Assembly (NCBI GenBank): GCA_963920525.1
Contig: OY986435.1
Coordinates: 177,786,266 to 177,850,265 of the forward strand
DNA: 64,000 nucleotides
Source of the DNA: Dichetophora obliterata
Taxonomy: Eukaryota > Arthropoda > Insecta > Diptera > Sciomyzidae
Direction of reading: 5' to 3'
The notes beneath the pieces are model-generated. The model searched no databases, had not been told where the DNA came from, and saw only the letters and a list, made by a program, of their open reading frames with translations. The stretch's first letter is position 1, and each line of letters begins with the position of its first letter. Below, one piece after another: positions 1-10,228 of the stretch. The position numbers and the translations under genes were made by a program.

Positions 1-911
1 TTTGAGTTTAACTTTTTTCACTATTTTATTTTTTGACGAACAGTATGCTGATAAGCGATATGTATTATTATTATTATTCGGTTTTAGTTTCTAATCTTTA
101 AAATCTCTTAGTTTAAAATTTTTAAGATAAATGGTTTCTACAAAAAAAGAGGTTTCATGTTTTTTTTCATTATACCAGTATAGTGTTGCGACCTGCGTAA
201 CTTTACAAATATATGTATGTGGCCCGAACAAAGAAAAGGTTGAGTATCCCTGGCCCAAGCCAATAAGCTCTTATTTTTAAATAAGAGAAATTGGGCTTTC
301 ACTCTAGCCTTTTGCATTGGTTGTGGTCTTATTTATGTAATAGAAAATTGATGGTAAAGGTAAATAACTACTTTTCTAGACAAATGTATGAACTGTACAA
401 AAAGGGTCTAATTGAAGGTAAAATTTATTGTCTTAATTTGCTGGAATTAGTACAATTTTACGTTCCAGTGGAACGTAAGAGCATGGAATCTGTTTTACAC
501 TGAATTTCATAGAACTAATTATGGCTGCAATGAGCCAATAACTAGATGCTTGGCATTATGCAACTTAGTCGCTCACCAATTAGATTTTTCTGATTACAGA
601 GAAAGATTTAAGAGAGAATTATACCATACATTTAGTTTAAGTTCAAATAATCTGTAAGGACATAGTCCAGTAGATTTAATTATTAAATAAATGAGACACT
701 CTCTAGGAAAAGGGGCATGGGCGGTGTTGTCGATTGTGACTTTTCTATTTATCTGAAAAATAAAACCTAGAATATTATTGATCACTATGAGTGCAGCTAT
801 GGCTGGCACTAGAAAAAAAAAAATATTGAAAATTGACTGTAGGAAGCGCTTTTGAAAATTATGTTCTTAAAACAGCTTGTTTTCTACCGGTTATTAAGTG
901 TAAAATGGCGA
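1..911. other. AT-rich sequence, nothing recognised
   Basis: Short open frames here have no recognisable domain and no splice or promoter context. No repeat with visible ends was found. Confidence 0.5.
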
Positions 912-1265
912 CCGTAGCCTGGGTAGAGTGGGTAGAGTGCGTGGCCCCTAAGCTAAAGAACCGCTGTGCCCGGGTTCAATTCCAGCTCAGACAGAAAGTT
1001 TTTTCAATTGAATTAATTTTTCTGTTTGGTCGTCACCTCTCTGCAGACAATGGCAAACCTCAGAGAATAAAAGTTGCCATGTAAAGCTTCCTGAGAACAT
1101 AAGCCGTTCGGAGTCGGCGTAAAACACGTAGGTCAAGTTCTCGGTCATTTGTGATCAAACATTTAATAACACGCACAACACAATCGATCAATAGAAGCTA
1201 GGTCAAAGTCCTTCCAAGGGCTGAAATGGCCAGTTTATTTATTATTTATTTATTTTTATTAGGTG
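912..1265 (+). repeat. tRNA-headed SINE, old copy
   Basis: The head at about 918-976 looks tRNA-derived. It has a D-arm-like GGTAGAGTG motif and a clear B-box-like GGGTTCAATTCC at 965-976, but its T stem no longer pairs fully. The body holds the segment GCCGTTCGGAGTCGGC (about 1103-1118), which I recall as conserved in dipteran SINEs. The 3' end is a TTTA-rich tail at about 1235-1262, as expected for LINE-assisted retroposition. The 83-residue open frame across it is not a gene. Family assignment is from memory of sequence style. Confidence 0.65.
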
Positions 1266-2000
1266 TAAAATATTCGATGTTTTTGAAATAAAACTTTGTT
1301 TCTAGTTCCAGCGATAACCACTGATGTTGTGAATAGCATATTTAAAATTCAGATGATTCGGCTGAATAGTTTTTTTTACAACACCATGCCAAAAAAAATA
1401 GTTTCGAGATAAATGAGTATAAAGAGAATGAATGTAGATGAAACACTGTGGCTCGACACTTAATAAAACAGCTGTTAAAGTGAAAATAACGTCAGAAAGT
1501 TTAAACTTTTGATATATAAAAAAAAAATCAATTTCATAAAAATTCTAGGCCTTAAACAATGCTGTTTTGATATATGTAATTTGCGAATGATAAGCGATCC
1601 AAATATTTCCACAACACGATTAGGACAACTATTGATATTATATTTGCTAGAAATATTGATGACATTACATCTATAGAGTATACGTTTGATATATTAGATA
1701 TTAAAAACCAATAATTTCATTAACAGTTACAAAAATAGTTCAAAATTAATGTAAAATAAAAATGTGAGGTAATAAAATTTACTGGTGGGAATATTTTTTT
1801 TTATTACTTAACGTTATGGTGTTTAAAATTTTTTAACATAAAATTTTTTTTATTAAAAAATCCATTAAATTATTAAGCTTATGAAACTGCAAAAAAACGC
1901 ATAAGCGAGAGTTTGCTTCTCTCGTGTGTCCAGCGACGCATCTGGTTTTTTTTTTAATCAACAGCTGGAACAAAAGGTTTTTTTTTTATATTTAATTTTA
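1266..2000. other. AT-rich sequence, nothing recognised
   Basis: Long A and T runs with no open frame of note and no paired termini. Confidence 0.5.
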
Positions 2001-2453
2001 TTGGGAGCAGTACGAAATCTCAAGCGACAAAATCTCCAAGGTACAAAATATACAAAGTCAAAATATCAAATGGCAATTTATCCAAAGGCAAAGTCACCAA
2101 AATCATAATATCAAAGTCAAATTTTTTATTCTTATTTCTCTTTAAATTTACTTTTTGTTATTAAAAAAAAATAACTTAATGTAATATCAATATCTCCAAA
2201 GATGTAAATGGTACACCCTGAATAATTTAGATATTAAAAAAAAATATCCAAAATTTTATATTGCACCATTTATGAACTCAGGCGTTTATATAACTTGCCC
2301 CTTTTAAAAAGTTATAGATTTTGTCCCTTGCTGTTTTGAGTTTGTCTATTAAGTTTTTGATATTTTGGATTTTGTGATTTTATACCTTGGAGATTTTGGC
2401 TTTGGATATTTTGACTTGGAGATTTTGTTCTGGATATTTCGTACCCGACCCAA
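2001..2453. repeat. Fold-back element built of short AAAATCTCCAAG-like repeats
   Basis: Two arms of about 115 bp, at about 2007-2121 and 2333-2448, are inverted relative to each other. Both outer ends read GTACGAAAT. Each arm is a degenerate tandem array of a 13-14-bp motif of the form AAAATMTCCAARG, so the arms could pair in several registers. The loop of about 210 bp has no coding potential. TTGGG occurs at both outer edges (in inverted orientation), so these may be the true termini. No target duplication is clear. Confidence 0.55.
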
Positions 2454-2491
2454 TATTATTTATTGCAAAAATGAAAATAAAAATATTGATA

Positions 2492-3789
2492 CAGGGTCCG
2501 CCATCTAACGTTTTTTTTTTTCAACTAGTGCTTATTTCCTGAATGGTAACACTTAGTTCATGTCTGATTTGACAGATAATTAGTTTTATCCTTCCGCTGA
2601 ACGAATAAGGTTGTGTATACGCTTGAACAACGCTGTGAAATATAGTGACAATACTTTGAAAATCATGATAATGTTGCAGAATTTGTGCGAAAATTGCGTA
2701 TGGATTTTGGAAGAAGAGAAGCACCGTCTGCACCGTATGTTCGTTATCTTGTGAAAAAAGCGAAAGAAACTGGCATCATCATCGATAAACCAAAGCGTGA
2801 AAAGCCAAAAAAGTGCGTACACTCGAGAATATTGCTGCTGAGGCAAAAGTGTGCGTGAAGCGCCATCAACATCAATACACCGTCGTTCTCAACAATTGAA
2901 CATTTTGGAGACATCATTGAGGCGAATTTTGCATAAAGACCTTGGTATGACGCCATACAAAGTTCAATTGGTTCAGGGGTTGAAGCCAACTGACCATCCA
3001 ATGCGTTTTCGCTTCGCTAAGTGGGCCTGCGATCGACTTACAGAAGATGCCGATTTTGCCAAAAAAATCATCTTTTCAGATGAAGCTCATTATGATCTTG
3101 GCGGGTATGTAAACAAGCAAAATTGTCGCATTTGGGGCACAGAAAAGCCGCACGCATACATTGAAAAGCCGCTGCACCCAAAACGAGTCACTGTTTGGTG
3201 CGGATTTTGGTCCAGAGGCATAATTGGGCCATTTTTCTTCGAAAATGAGCAAGGAGTGCCCGTTACAGTTAATGGCGATCGTTATCGCGCCATGTTGAAC
3301 GAATTTTTGTTCACAAAAATTGAAGAGGAGGATATTGGCAACATTTGGCTTCAACAGGACGGCGCTACGTGCTTCACAGCCGAAGCTACACTCGATTTTT
3401 TGCGCCCTGTTTTTGAAGATCGCATTATCAGCCGCAGAGCTGATGTCCTTTGGCCACCTCGGAGCTGCGATTTGACACCGTTGGACTATTGTTTGTGGGT
3501 TGCCCTCAAAGATTAGTGTTACGCCGACAAGCCAGAGACAATTGACGCTTTAAAGGACAATATTCGTGAAGCCATTGGTGAAATACAGCTGCACACAATC
3601 GATAATGTGCTTAAAAATTGGACCGATCGTGTAGGCTACTGCATGGCCAGCCGAGGCAGCCATTTGAATGAAATTATTTTCCATTATTAACCCAAAGGAT
3701 TGTGCTTTCAAATAAAAAAAGAAATTTGAGAAAATATCCAGTACTTTTTTTATAGAATTTTCAAAAAAAAAGTTATTTGGCGGACCCTG
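2492..3789 (+). mobile_element. mariner-type transposon, DD41D group, inactive
   Basis: The element has terminal inverted repeats starting CAGGGTCCGCCA (2492-2503, and inverted at 3778-3789) and is bounded by a TA dinucleotide on each side (2490-2491, 3790-3791), the normal mariner target duplication. Length is 1,298 bp, a full-length size for the family. It encodes one transposase on the plus strand, described separately, which is interrupted. Confidence 0.92.
2616..3690 (+). pseudogene. DD41D mariner transposase, broken
   Basis: This is a cut-and-paste transposase whose reading passes through three frames. The N-terminal helix-turn-helix part starts near 2616 and has adjacent stops at 2643 and 2646. 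Frame changes occur near 2810 and 2847. The catalytic part is open at 2851-3516. The first acidic residue lies in FSDEAH (codon 3079), the second in QQDGAT (codon 3358) and the third in TPLDY (codon 3484). Forty-one residues separate the last two, hence DD41D, the spacing known for the rosa group first described in a tephritid. A TAG at 3514 cuts off the C-terminus, but the same frame then runs on with typical sequence to TAA at 3688-3690. The residue after GATC in the second motif is Phe. The element cannot make functional transposase. Confidence 0.9.
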
Positions 3790-5199
3790 TACAAATTAGA
3801 AGTATTTTTCTGTAAAAATTTTTTGTTCATATTAAAACTCTTCAATGCGTAGATAGAATTCGATTTGAACAAAGCTATATAATTTTGAATTTTTTATAGA
3901 AGACGAAAACATCAAGATGAAAAATCGGAAAGCAGAGCTAAACGGATTTTTCGGCTTAATAAAAGAAGCCATATGAAATTATCATAAAGTCATTAAAAAA
4001 GAACTATTAGGTGTATATATATAATTGGTTCAATCTGGTGTAAATGCCTTTTAACATGTTAGCAAATATGTGTCAAATGTTTCAATTGCTTAAGACTTTT
4101 TCTAGTTATTTACATATGTTGTTGTCATTCTTATTCTGAGTTTTAGAATAAATTCTTATGTTTTTTTGTCTATGCAGGTAATGCGTTATTTATATTACAA
4201 AAACTGTTTTTATATCCGCAGTTATTTGCCTCATATAAGCTTAATCACCAACCTTCAACACACCGCGCATTTTTAACATTAAACACAAATTAATCCACTA
4301 TCCGTTTTCTCCGCTTTTATGCCAAATCGCGAGTATTTATGACTCAATTAAATTTCGATAAATATATTTTGTGAAATATATCAAAGTATTTGTGACACCG
4401 ACAACAGAACGATTATCAAAGTTTCAATTCAAACAGTAGCAAAAGCCGAAAAGCAGCACACATCGTTTGAGACAAGCTAAGTTGCAACTAACGAAGCGAA
4501 ACAGAAAACTATCACAACGAATTTTAACAAAAAAATGTCTGGTATTTGTGGTTAAGTTTGTGCCTTAAAGGCACTAAGACTTCTTACCAAAGTGGAGCAG
4601 TACGGCGTGAGTAGTGTTAATCGCTATGGCTTGGCCATTTTAGGCCAATCACTCTGTAGTAGCAATTCCAATGTTCTTATTTATGATATTGAATATTATC
4701 TTTATATCGAATTTTTGCTGCTGCTGGCCAAATAAGTTCAGAGTATAGAAAAGACAATGCGTTTGTTGAGTAACAACGTTGGTCGAACTTGTTAAAATTA
4801 TTGCTTTTTGTTTTTTATTGTAGTTTTACTCAGTAGCTTTTTTAAAACTGGAATTTTTCGAATATTTAGAATTTCTAAAAAAATTTTTGTTTGTCATTAC
4901 ATATTGTGAGACGTTGGCCATTCCTGGTTTTCTTATTTCAAAGTATCACAAGCACTTGATTTGAGTCACTTTAATTACTTTTTCAGATAAAATCTGAAAC
5001 ATATTTTTTTCATTTTATTTTTTTCTGTGCCACTCATCTAGCACAATGCTAGAAAAGCATTATAGCAACAACATTGCTGGAAAAGCCTGCATCAAATGTA
5101 CCAAATTCAGCACAGATATCAACTTTTATTCTTCTAAAACGATCACCATAAGAATGTTCAATTTCATTGACATGTTTTGCTATTTAACTGCCAGTGCAT
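3790..5199. other. Non-coding; contains a weak first-exon candidate
   Basis: No transposon ends are seen. The stretch 4400-4550 is less AT-rich and ends in AAAAA-ATG with the short frame MSGICG, followed by a possible splice donor (G/GTTAAG at 4550-4556). This could be the 5' UTR and first codons of a host gene, or only an upstream ORF. Nothing downstream confirms it. Confidence 0.25.
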
Positions 5200-5235
5200 T
5201 ATGTATGTGTGAGTGTGTGTGTGTGTGTGTGTGTT
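5200..5235. repeat. (GT)n microsatellite
   Basis: An alternating GT tract with one interruption (GTGAGTGT) near its start. Confidence 0.9.
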
Positions 5236-6137
5236 TGATTGAAGCTAAGTGTTGCACTTCACTTACAATTGACATCCATTCATTCACACCATCGCGAATT
5301 TTCTGGCTTTCTGAACCTCAACAACGTTCCAAAGAATTGGTTTTCAGTGCAATATGCATACTATACATCAGCTAAGATACACTCAAGTTAAAGTATCTGA
5401 AAATGTAAAGATTTTGAAAATGTTTATTTAGAATTAAACTGATTGAGTTTCTTAAGCCAGCAACTGCAAATATACATAAAACCTCTAACAATTTGTCCAG
5501 CTTTAATTTCTTGTAATTAAGTTATGCTTAAGCTTGGCAAAAGTGTTATCCAATTCGAGGAACATCAAAGAACAAATTGTTTTCGCAGCATTTAAGGTCA
5601 GCGCAGCATCGAAGATTGTGTTGAAAATTTATTGACAATTTTTCGTAACAACCAGTTAATCTTTAAGCTTAAAACGGTAACGGCGACGCTTCAAATATGG
5701 CACTCGCCAACAACAGCAACAAGAGTGTTTATACTATAAAGTTATCACTTTATCCAAAATAGAGTGAATCACAAGATATGCGACAACAAGTCAAATAATA
5801 AACAGAGATTGCAAGTTTTTGCTCAACTATAAATGGCCAATAAAATGCATTATTTGCTGGCGACACTTTACCGTTAAACTTTTTAAGACATTTAAATTAT
5901 TTTGCTGCCATTTTTGTGGGAAGTAAAAAAAAACAAAAAATAAATACTCTTTACGATTGCTTTAATTGCTACAGTTGAAATAAAAAAAATGTTTTATAAA
6001 AAGGACACTGCTTGCGGCTCAACTTGGTGTTAATAAGAAAATCAATTCAAAATAAAACAACAAAATCAGCTGCTGTAACGCGTGTGAACTGAATTAGCTA
6101 AAACAGCTGTATGCATTACTTCCAATGTTTTTACAAA
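5236..6137. other. Non-coding, nothing recognised
   Basis: AT-rich with scattered CAA-rich tracts typical of fly introns. There are no open frames of note and no paired termini. Confidence 0.5.
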
Positions 6138-6149
6138 TGCTGCTGCTGC

Positions 6150-6185
<36 letters not shown>

Positions 6186-6192
6186 AGCAGTT
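6138..6192. repeat. (TGC)n(TTG)n trinucleotide tract
   Basis: About five TGC units are followed by a run of TTG units. It lies in non-coding sequence, so it is a microsatellite and not a polyglutamine exon. Confidence 0.9.
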
Positions 6193-7059
6193 GTTTTAAT
6201 TTTTTTTATCATAGCAGTTAAACTGATAACAAATTGTATTGAAATTACTTTGAAACTGCAGACATTATTACCACATTTGATATTTTATGCCATGCTAAAT
6301 GTTTGCCCGTTTTTATGCAACCGAGTTTGTTTCTTAAGTCTTTCGTTTATGCAATAAAAGTGTAGCAAACAGTTGGTAGTAGCGTTGCCAGATATGTATA
6401 CAAACTCTGCATCCAATTTTTATTGTCCTGCAAATGCTTTGTATGTTTTTTTTAAAAAGTCATATGTTGAAAGAGCTTATCAAAGTTATAAAATACTTTT
6501 TTAAAAGTACAAAAAAAAATAGTAATATTTGCTCAAACTATACAGTTAGCAAATAATATTTATAAACAATAAACAATTTTAGCTATTTCTGAAATGATAT
6601 ATCAATATAGATGCAAATGTTATGACAGACACTACAAATTAGTTTTATGACATACAAACAACAAACTTTCTTAATCTCTGTCATTTCCCTTACATTTTTA
6701 AATTAATTCTTTCTTAAAGAATATATAAAAGTTGTAATAGTTAGTACTTCTTCCAAAGTATTAGTACCAAAAACAGCCAAATGTTTTGCAGTAACAGACA
6801 CTACACAAAAGCTAATAACACTACACTAATAAAGAAGTGTGTGACAAAAAGTGTTATATCTGCGTAAGCTTAAAAAAATATTAACGATTTTAAAACCGAA
6901 TAACCGTATTACAACGACCATTAAAATCAAAATGAAAAAGTCTGCGTATTAGCTTCAACGCGCGACCGGAGTTGACTCCTTAGGATCGATTACCTTGGAA
7001 CTTGAAATTTATATTGGGTGCACCATCTTTTGTGCTAAAATTTAAATACTGAATAAATT
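6193..7059. other. AT-rich non-coding, nothing recognised
   Basis: No gene, RNA or transposon termini seen. Confidence 0.5.
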
Positions 7060-7390
7060 AGAAAAATAACTGATTTCCATATATGAGGTATTTTAATTTA
7101 ATTTGGTCCTTTCTTGTTTAAGTATTTGGACATGTTTTTGTATAGAACATCAATCAAGTGGACGTCTCTATTGTCCAAATAGAAATGTGCCCTTTTGGCT
7201 GCGTTTTCCATAACTTTTCAAGCATCTTGGGCTATAGTTTCAGCACGAATGTTTGTCATGACATATGAGCTCGTAAATAGTCTGAGGCTTGCTGGTATTG
7301 ACTTTCTATTCCAATAACCCCACAAAAAGAAGTCAAACCTGGAGATCTTGGTGGCCAGTCAGTGTAGCCATTTTTCAAATCACTTGCAAA
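7060..7390 (-). pseudogene. mariner-like transposase C-terminal relic
   Basis: Read on the minus strand, the stretch around 7330-7375 gives TDWPPRSPGLTS, the conserved block before the last catalytic aspartate of mariner transposases. It is followed, after frame breaks, by YLRAHM- and DVHLIDVLYKN-like C-terminal sequence down to about 7100. The aspartate of the PRSPDLTP motif is replaced by Gly and the LDY motif is lost. No inverted termini or TA pair are visible. It abuts a LINE relic read in the same direction, so a single open frame crosses both families. Confidence 0.6.
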
Positions 7391-7850
7391 GCCAAACTGA
7401 AGCGGAGACATGAAGTCATAATTTGTAATGTGTTCCAAGATTTATGCTGCAATGAGAGACTCAAGTACTTTTAATAAGGATAATAGCAGACTTACAGGAC
7501 GACAGTATATGGATCACGAGCTTTGATTTTTTAGCAATAGGAACAATTGTTGCTGCTTTTCAAACCTTAGGGAAGCAAGAGCTTTTGAAACTGAATTTTA
7601 GAATGAGGGTTAATGGACTCAGAATGTGCGGTTATATAATTTTAATGAAATCAATTGATATTCCATCTTCACCACATACTTATAAAAGTTAAAGGACATG
7701 ATATGTTAATATTAAGCAAAAAATTATCAGAATACCCAGAACTAATAAAAAATCATTTTGAATATCGGGACCAGATTTACAATCATCAAGTTTTACACAG
7801 AAAACTCCAGCCTGTCTTAAATAGTTTCAAAGCTTTTTAAAAGGTAATGC
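7391..7850 (-). pseudogene. LINE reverse transcriptase relic
   Basis: Minus-strand translation in shifting frames gives segments that align by eye with the LINE at 10.2-12.9 kb: an LRQAGVFC-like linker, then GEDGISIDFIKII, a PLTLILKFSF segment, CFPKVWKAATIVPIAKK, and LEHITNYDFMSPLQFGF. That is the fingers part of a non-LTR reverse transcriptase. Several stops and frameshifts interrupt it, and the palm with the YADD motif is missing. Confidence 0.7.
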
Positions 7851-7991
7851 GGAATCAAAGTTATTCATAAAAAAGCGTTTAGTTAGTTTAACAGTCAAGT
7901 TAGCTTCACTTCTTGCTCTTTTGTCCTTTTTCTTTTACGCGTTTTAACGGCTAACATAACATTGCTGGTAAACCAAAGACAACATATTTAA

Positions 7992-9251
7992 CCCTGGAAG
8001 GACATGCTTCGTCGAGACAACGACCCGGTCACAATGTATTGTTTTTCTTTCTTGTTTTTGTTTGTTTTGTTCTCATTTGTCGTATTGCGTAAATCGTAGT
8101 CCAGCTGTTGGTGTGCGTAAACGTACAGCCAAATAAATAGAGTGTAGGCATGATTTTTAAGAATTGGCGTCATCGAAAGTACGAAGCATGTCTTTTGTGT
8201 GACATATGCATTTTTTATGTTATTCTTTTTATATGAAAATTTGTCATGTTTTCTGTAATAATATCAGATTTGTACAGTTAGAATGGAAATTGTGCAGCAA
8301 AAAATTAAGTGTTTAGGAAATAGAAAAATTTCTGTCGATTTGTGACGACATCAACGAATTCAACGATGAATTGGATTGCAACAGCAATAGATAAGGTACA
8401 GAGGACTCTCAAAATAATCTGGACAACGACTTGGACAATGAGCCCTACAACAACAATGAGGAGACTGGTCAGGCGATACATTTGATCACATGTGTAGCGT
8501 TATGTGCTGTTCGCTAACTGATAGCCAATATGGCAATTCTATGATTTTCTGAGTATGGCATTCATTAATGCTATATTATCTATACGAACAGCAGGAAATC
8601 AAAAGACCTTCAATCGTGTCGGCTTAATGATCATTAACACTTTTCACTTATTAAAGTTTTATTATATAATAGGATACTGATTCCAACTTTGCCGACAGCG
8701 GTGCGAAACAGCATCAATAGTCTATGGCTGAAGAATGATCGAAACCCTCCAGAATTAAATTCTGAGAAGAAGAGGAAAATATGTGCTCTTTGTTCCTCTT
8801 CCCACCGTCACATGAAAAAATCATAGTGCTCAAAATGCCATATGAACTTGTGTAGGGAGCATAAAATAGAGCTTTGTGCCTTTGACCTATAATATATTCT
8901 CAACCCTAGAAAAATATGATCTCATAAAAATTTAGTACATTATTTCTTAAATATTAACAATTTAAATGTTAAATATGTGCCTTTAATTATAATTATTTTG
9001 TTTTTAAAATGTACCTTTTGTAAAACAATCCAAATTAACTCAATCTGTAAAAAATTATTATTTTTATTAAAAAATATTATATATTAAATAAACTGTTGTT
9101 TTTATTTATTTTACATAAGCCTAATAATCAAACACAAGTGATTTTGAAAATTATGACATTAAGGTAGTCCGTAGGACCATTTGAAAAATGGTGTAGTCGA
9201 TTCGACGAAGCATGACTTTTATGCATAAAAAATAAGCATGTCCTTCCAGGG
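7992..9251 (+). mobile_element. piggyBac-like element, internally deleted and decayed
   Basis: Identical 18-bp termini CCCTGGAAGGACATGCTT (7992-8009, inverted at 9234-9251) lie immediately inside TTAA on both sides (7988-7991 and 9252-9255). TTAA target sites and CCC-starting termini are the piggyBac hallmark. Sub-terminal copies of a CGACGAAGCATG-like motif occur inside each end (about 8178-8190 and 9202-9213), matching the sub-terminal repeats known in the family. At 1,260 bp it is about half of an autonomous element. It keeps an acidic N-terminal scrap (8401-8475) and the Cys-rich C-terminus, and lacks the catalytic core. Confidence 0.88.
8746..8892 (+). pseudogene. piggyBac transposase Cys-rich C-terminus, with stop
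   Basis: This frame has a basic linker EKKRK, then a CALC knuckle (codons 8782-8793), then after a gap of about 14 residues a second knuckle CSKC (8827-8838), then CREH (8851-8862) and a final Cys (8875), ending at TAA 8890-8892. The order CxxC, CxxC, CxxH, C matches the zinc-binding cross-brace domain that piggyBac transposases use to bind their termini. A TAG at 8824-8826 lies between the first two knuckles, so the domain is dead. Identification is from cysteine order and position next to the 3' end. Confidence 0.75.
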
Positions 9252-9255
9252 TTAA

Positions 9256-10228
9256 GAGACCCGGCGTGTAAAAAACGGAACATGGACATCAAGTAGTGCA
9301 TATATTTTAATTTAGAGATTCTTTTCGCTTAGAAGAAAATTATACGTATCATTAACTGCTTCTTCGGAGTCACTTTGAATAGAATCAAGCGGTGCAGAAA
9401 TATTAAAGTTAAAGGCAAAGTTAAGTTATATTGATATACTTTTTTGTAAATGTAATAATTTATAAAAAAATGTGACCAATTTTTTGTTTTTTCTTTTTTG
9501 TTGTAATAACCCTACCCTCTGAAAAGTTGTTAAGAAATACATTAATAATCCGATTGTTGTGTGCTTTGTACAGTTCTCTTTTCTTCAAAAAGAGTTCATT
9601 TTTTACTCTATTTTTTACTGCGTAAGTGAAATATTACATTTGCCAATCTTTTTGTGACGCCCATGAGGAAGTATAGAAAAGTATATATTCATGGACTATA
9701 TCAACACCTGAGTAATTTTAACCCAGTCCTTTTATCTGTCGACAAATTTACGGCCTTATACTATAAGCATTAGTATAAATTTGTCTTTAAAAAAAATTAA
9801 AATCGAAAAAGAGCTAAATTGCGCAAATTTAGTAGAACGAAACAATCTCTTAAAACTCTACCTAAATCATTGTAATGACTTCAAATATTGCACATAAGCC
9901 TTTTATTTTCAATGTGCACCCTGAGTTTGAAATTTGAAACAACCAAGTTATAGCTCGGCCTCGCTGTCATACAAAATTATGTTACCAAAATAGTGAAAAT
10001 CTTTAAAAGTTTTACAAAAATATATTCGTTGATATGATATTTCACACTTTTTTAATGAAAATATATTCAGAGTTTTAATTCAATTCAATTCTATTTCAAT
10101 TTATTCGTATAGGGGTAAATATAAGTACACTAAGAGCTATGTTCTTTCATAGCACAATTCAAAACAGTCAAACGATTAGCTTACTTAAATCATATAATAA
10201 TAACGAATCATTTTAAAGACAATTATAA
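9256..10228. other. AT-rich non-coding, nothing recognised
   Basis: No open frame of note and no repeat with termini. Confidence 0.5.

Noticed and set aside
918..976. Functional tRNA gene
   Set aside because: The B-box-like motif is good but the T and acceptor stems do not pair, and a SINE body follows.
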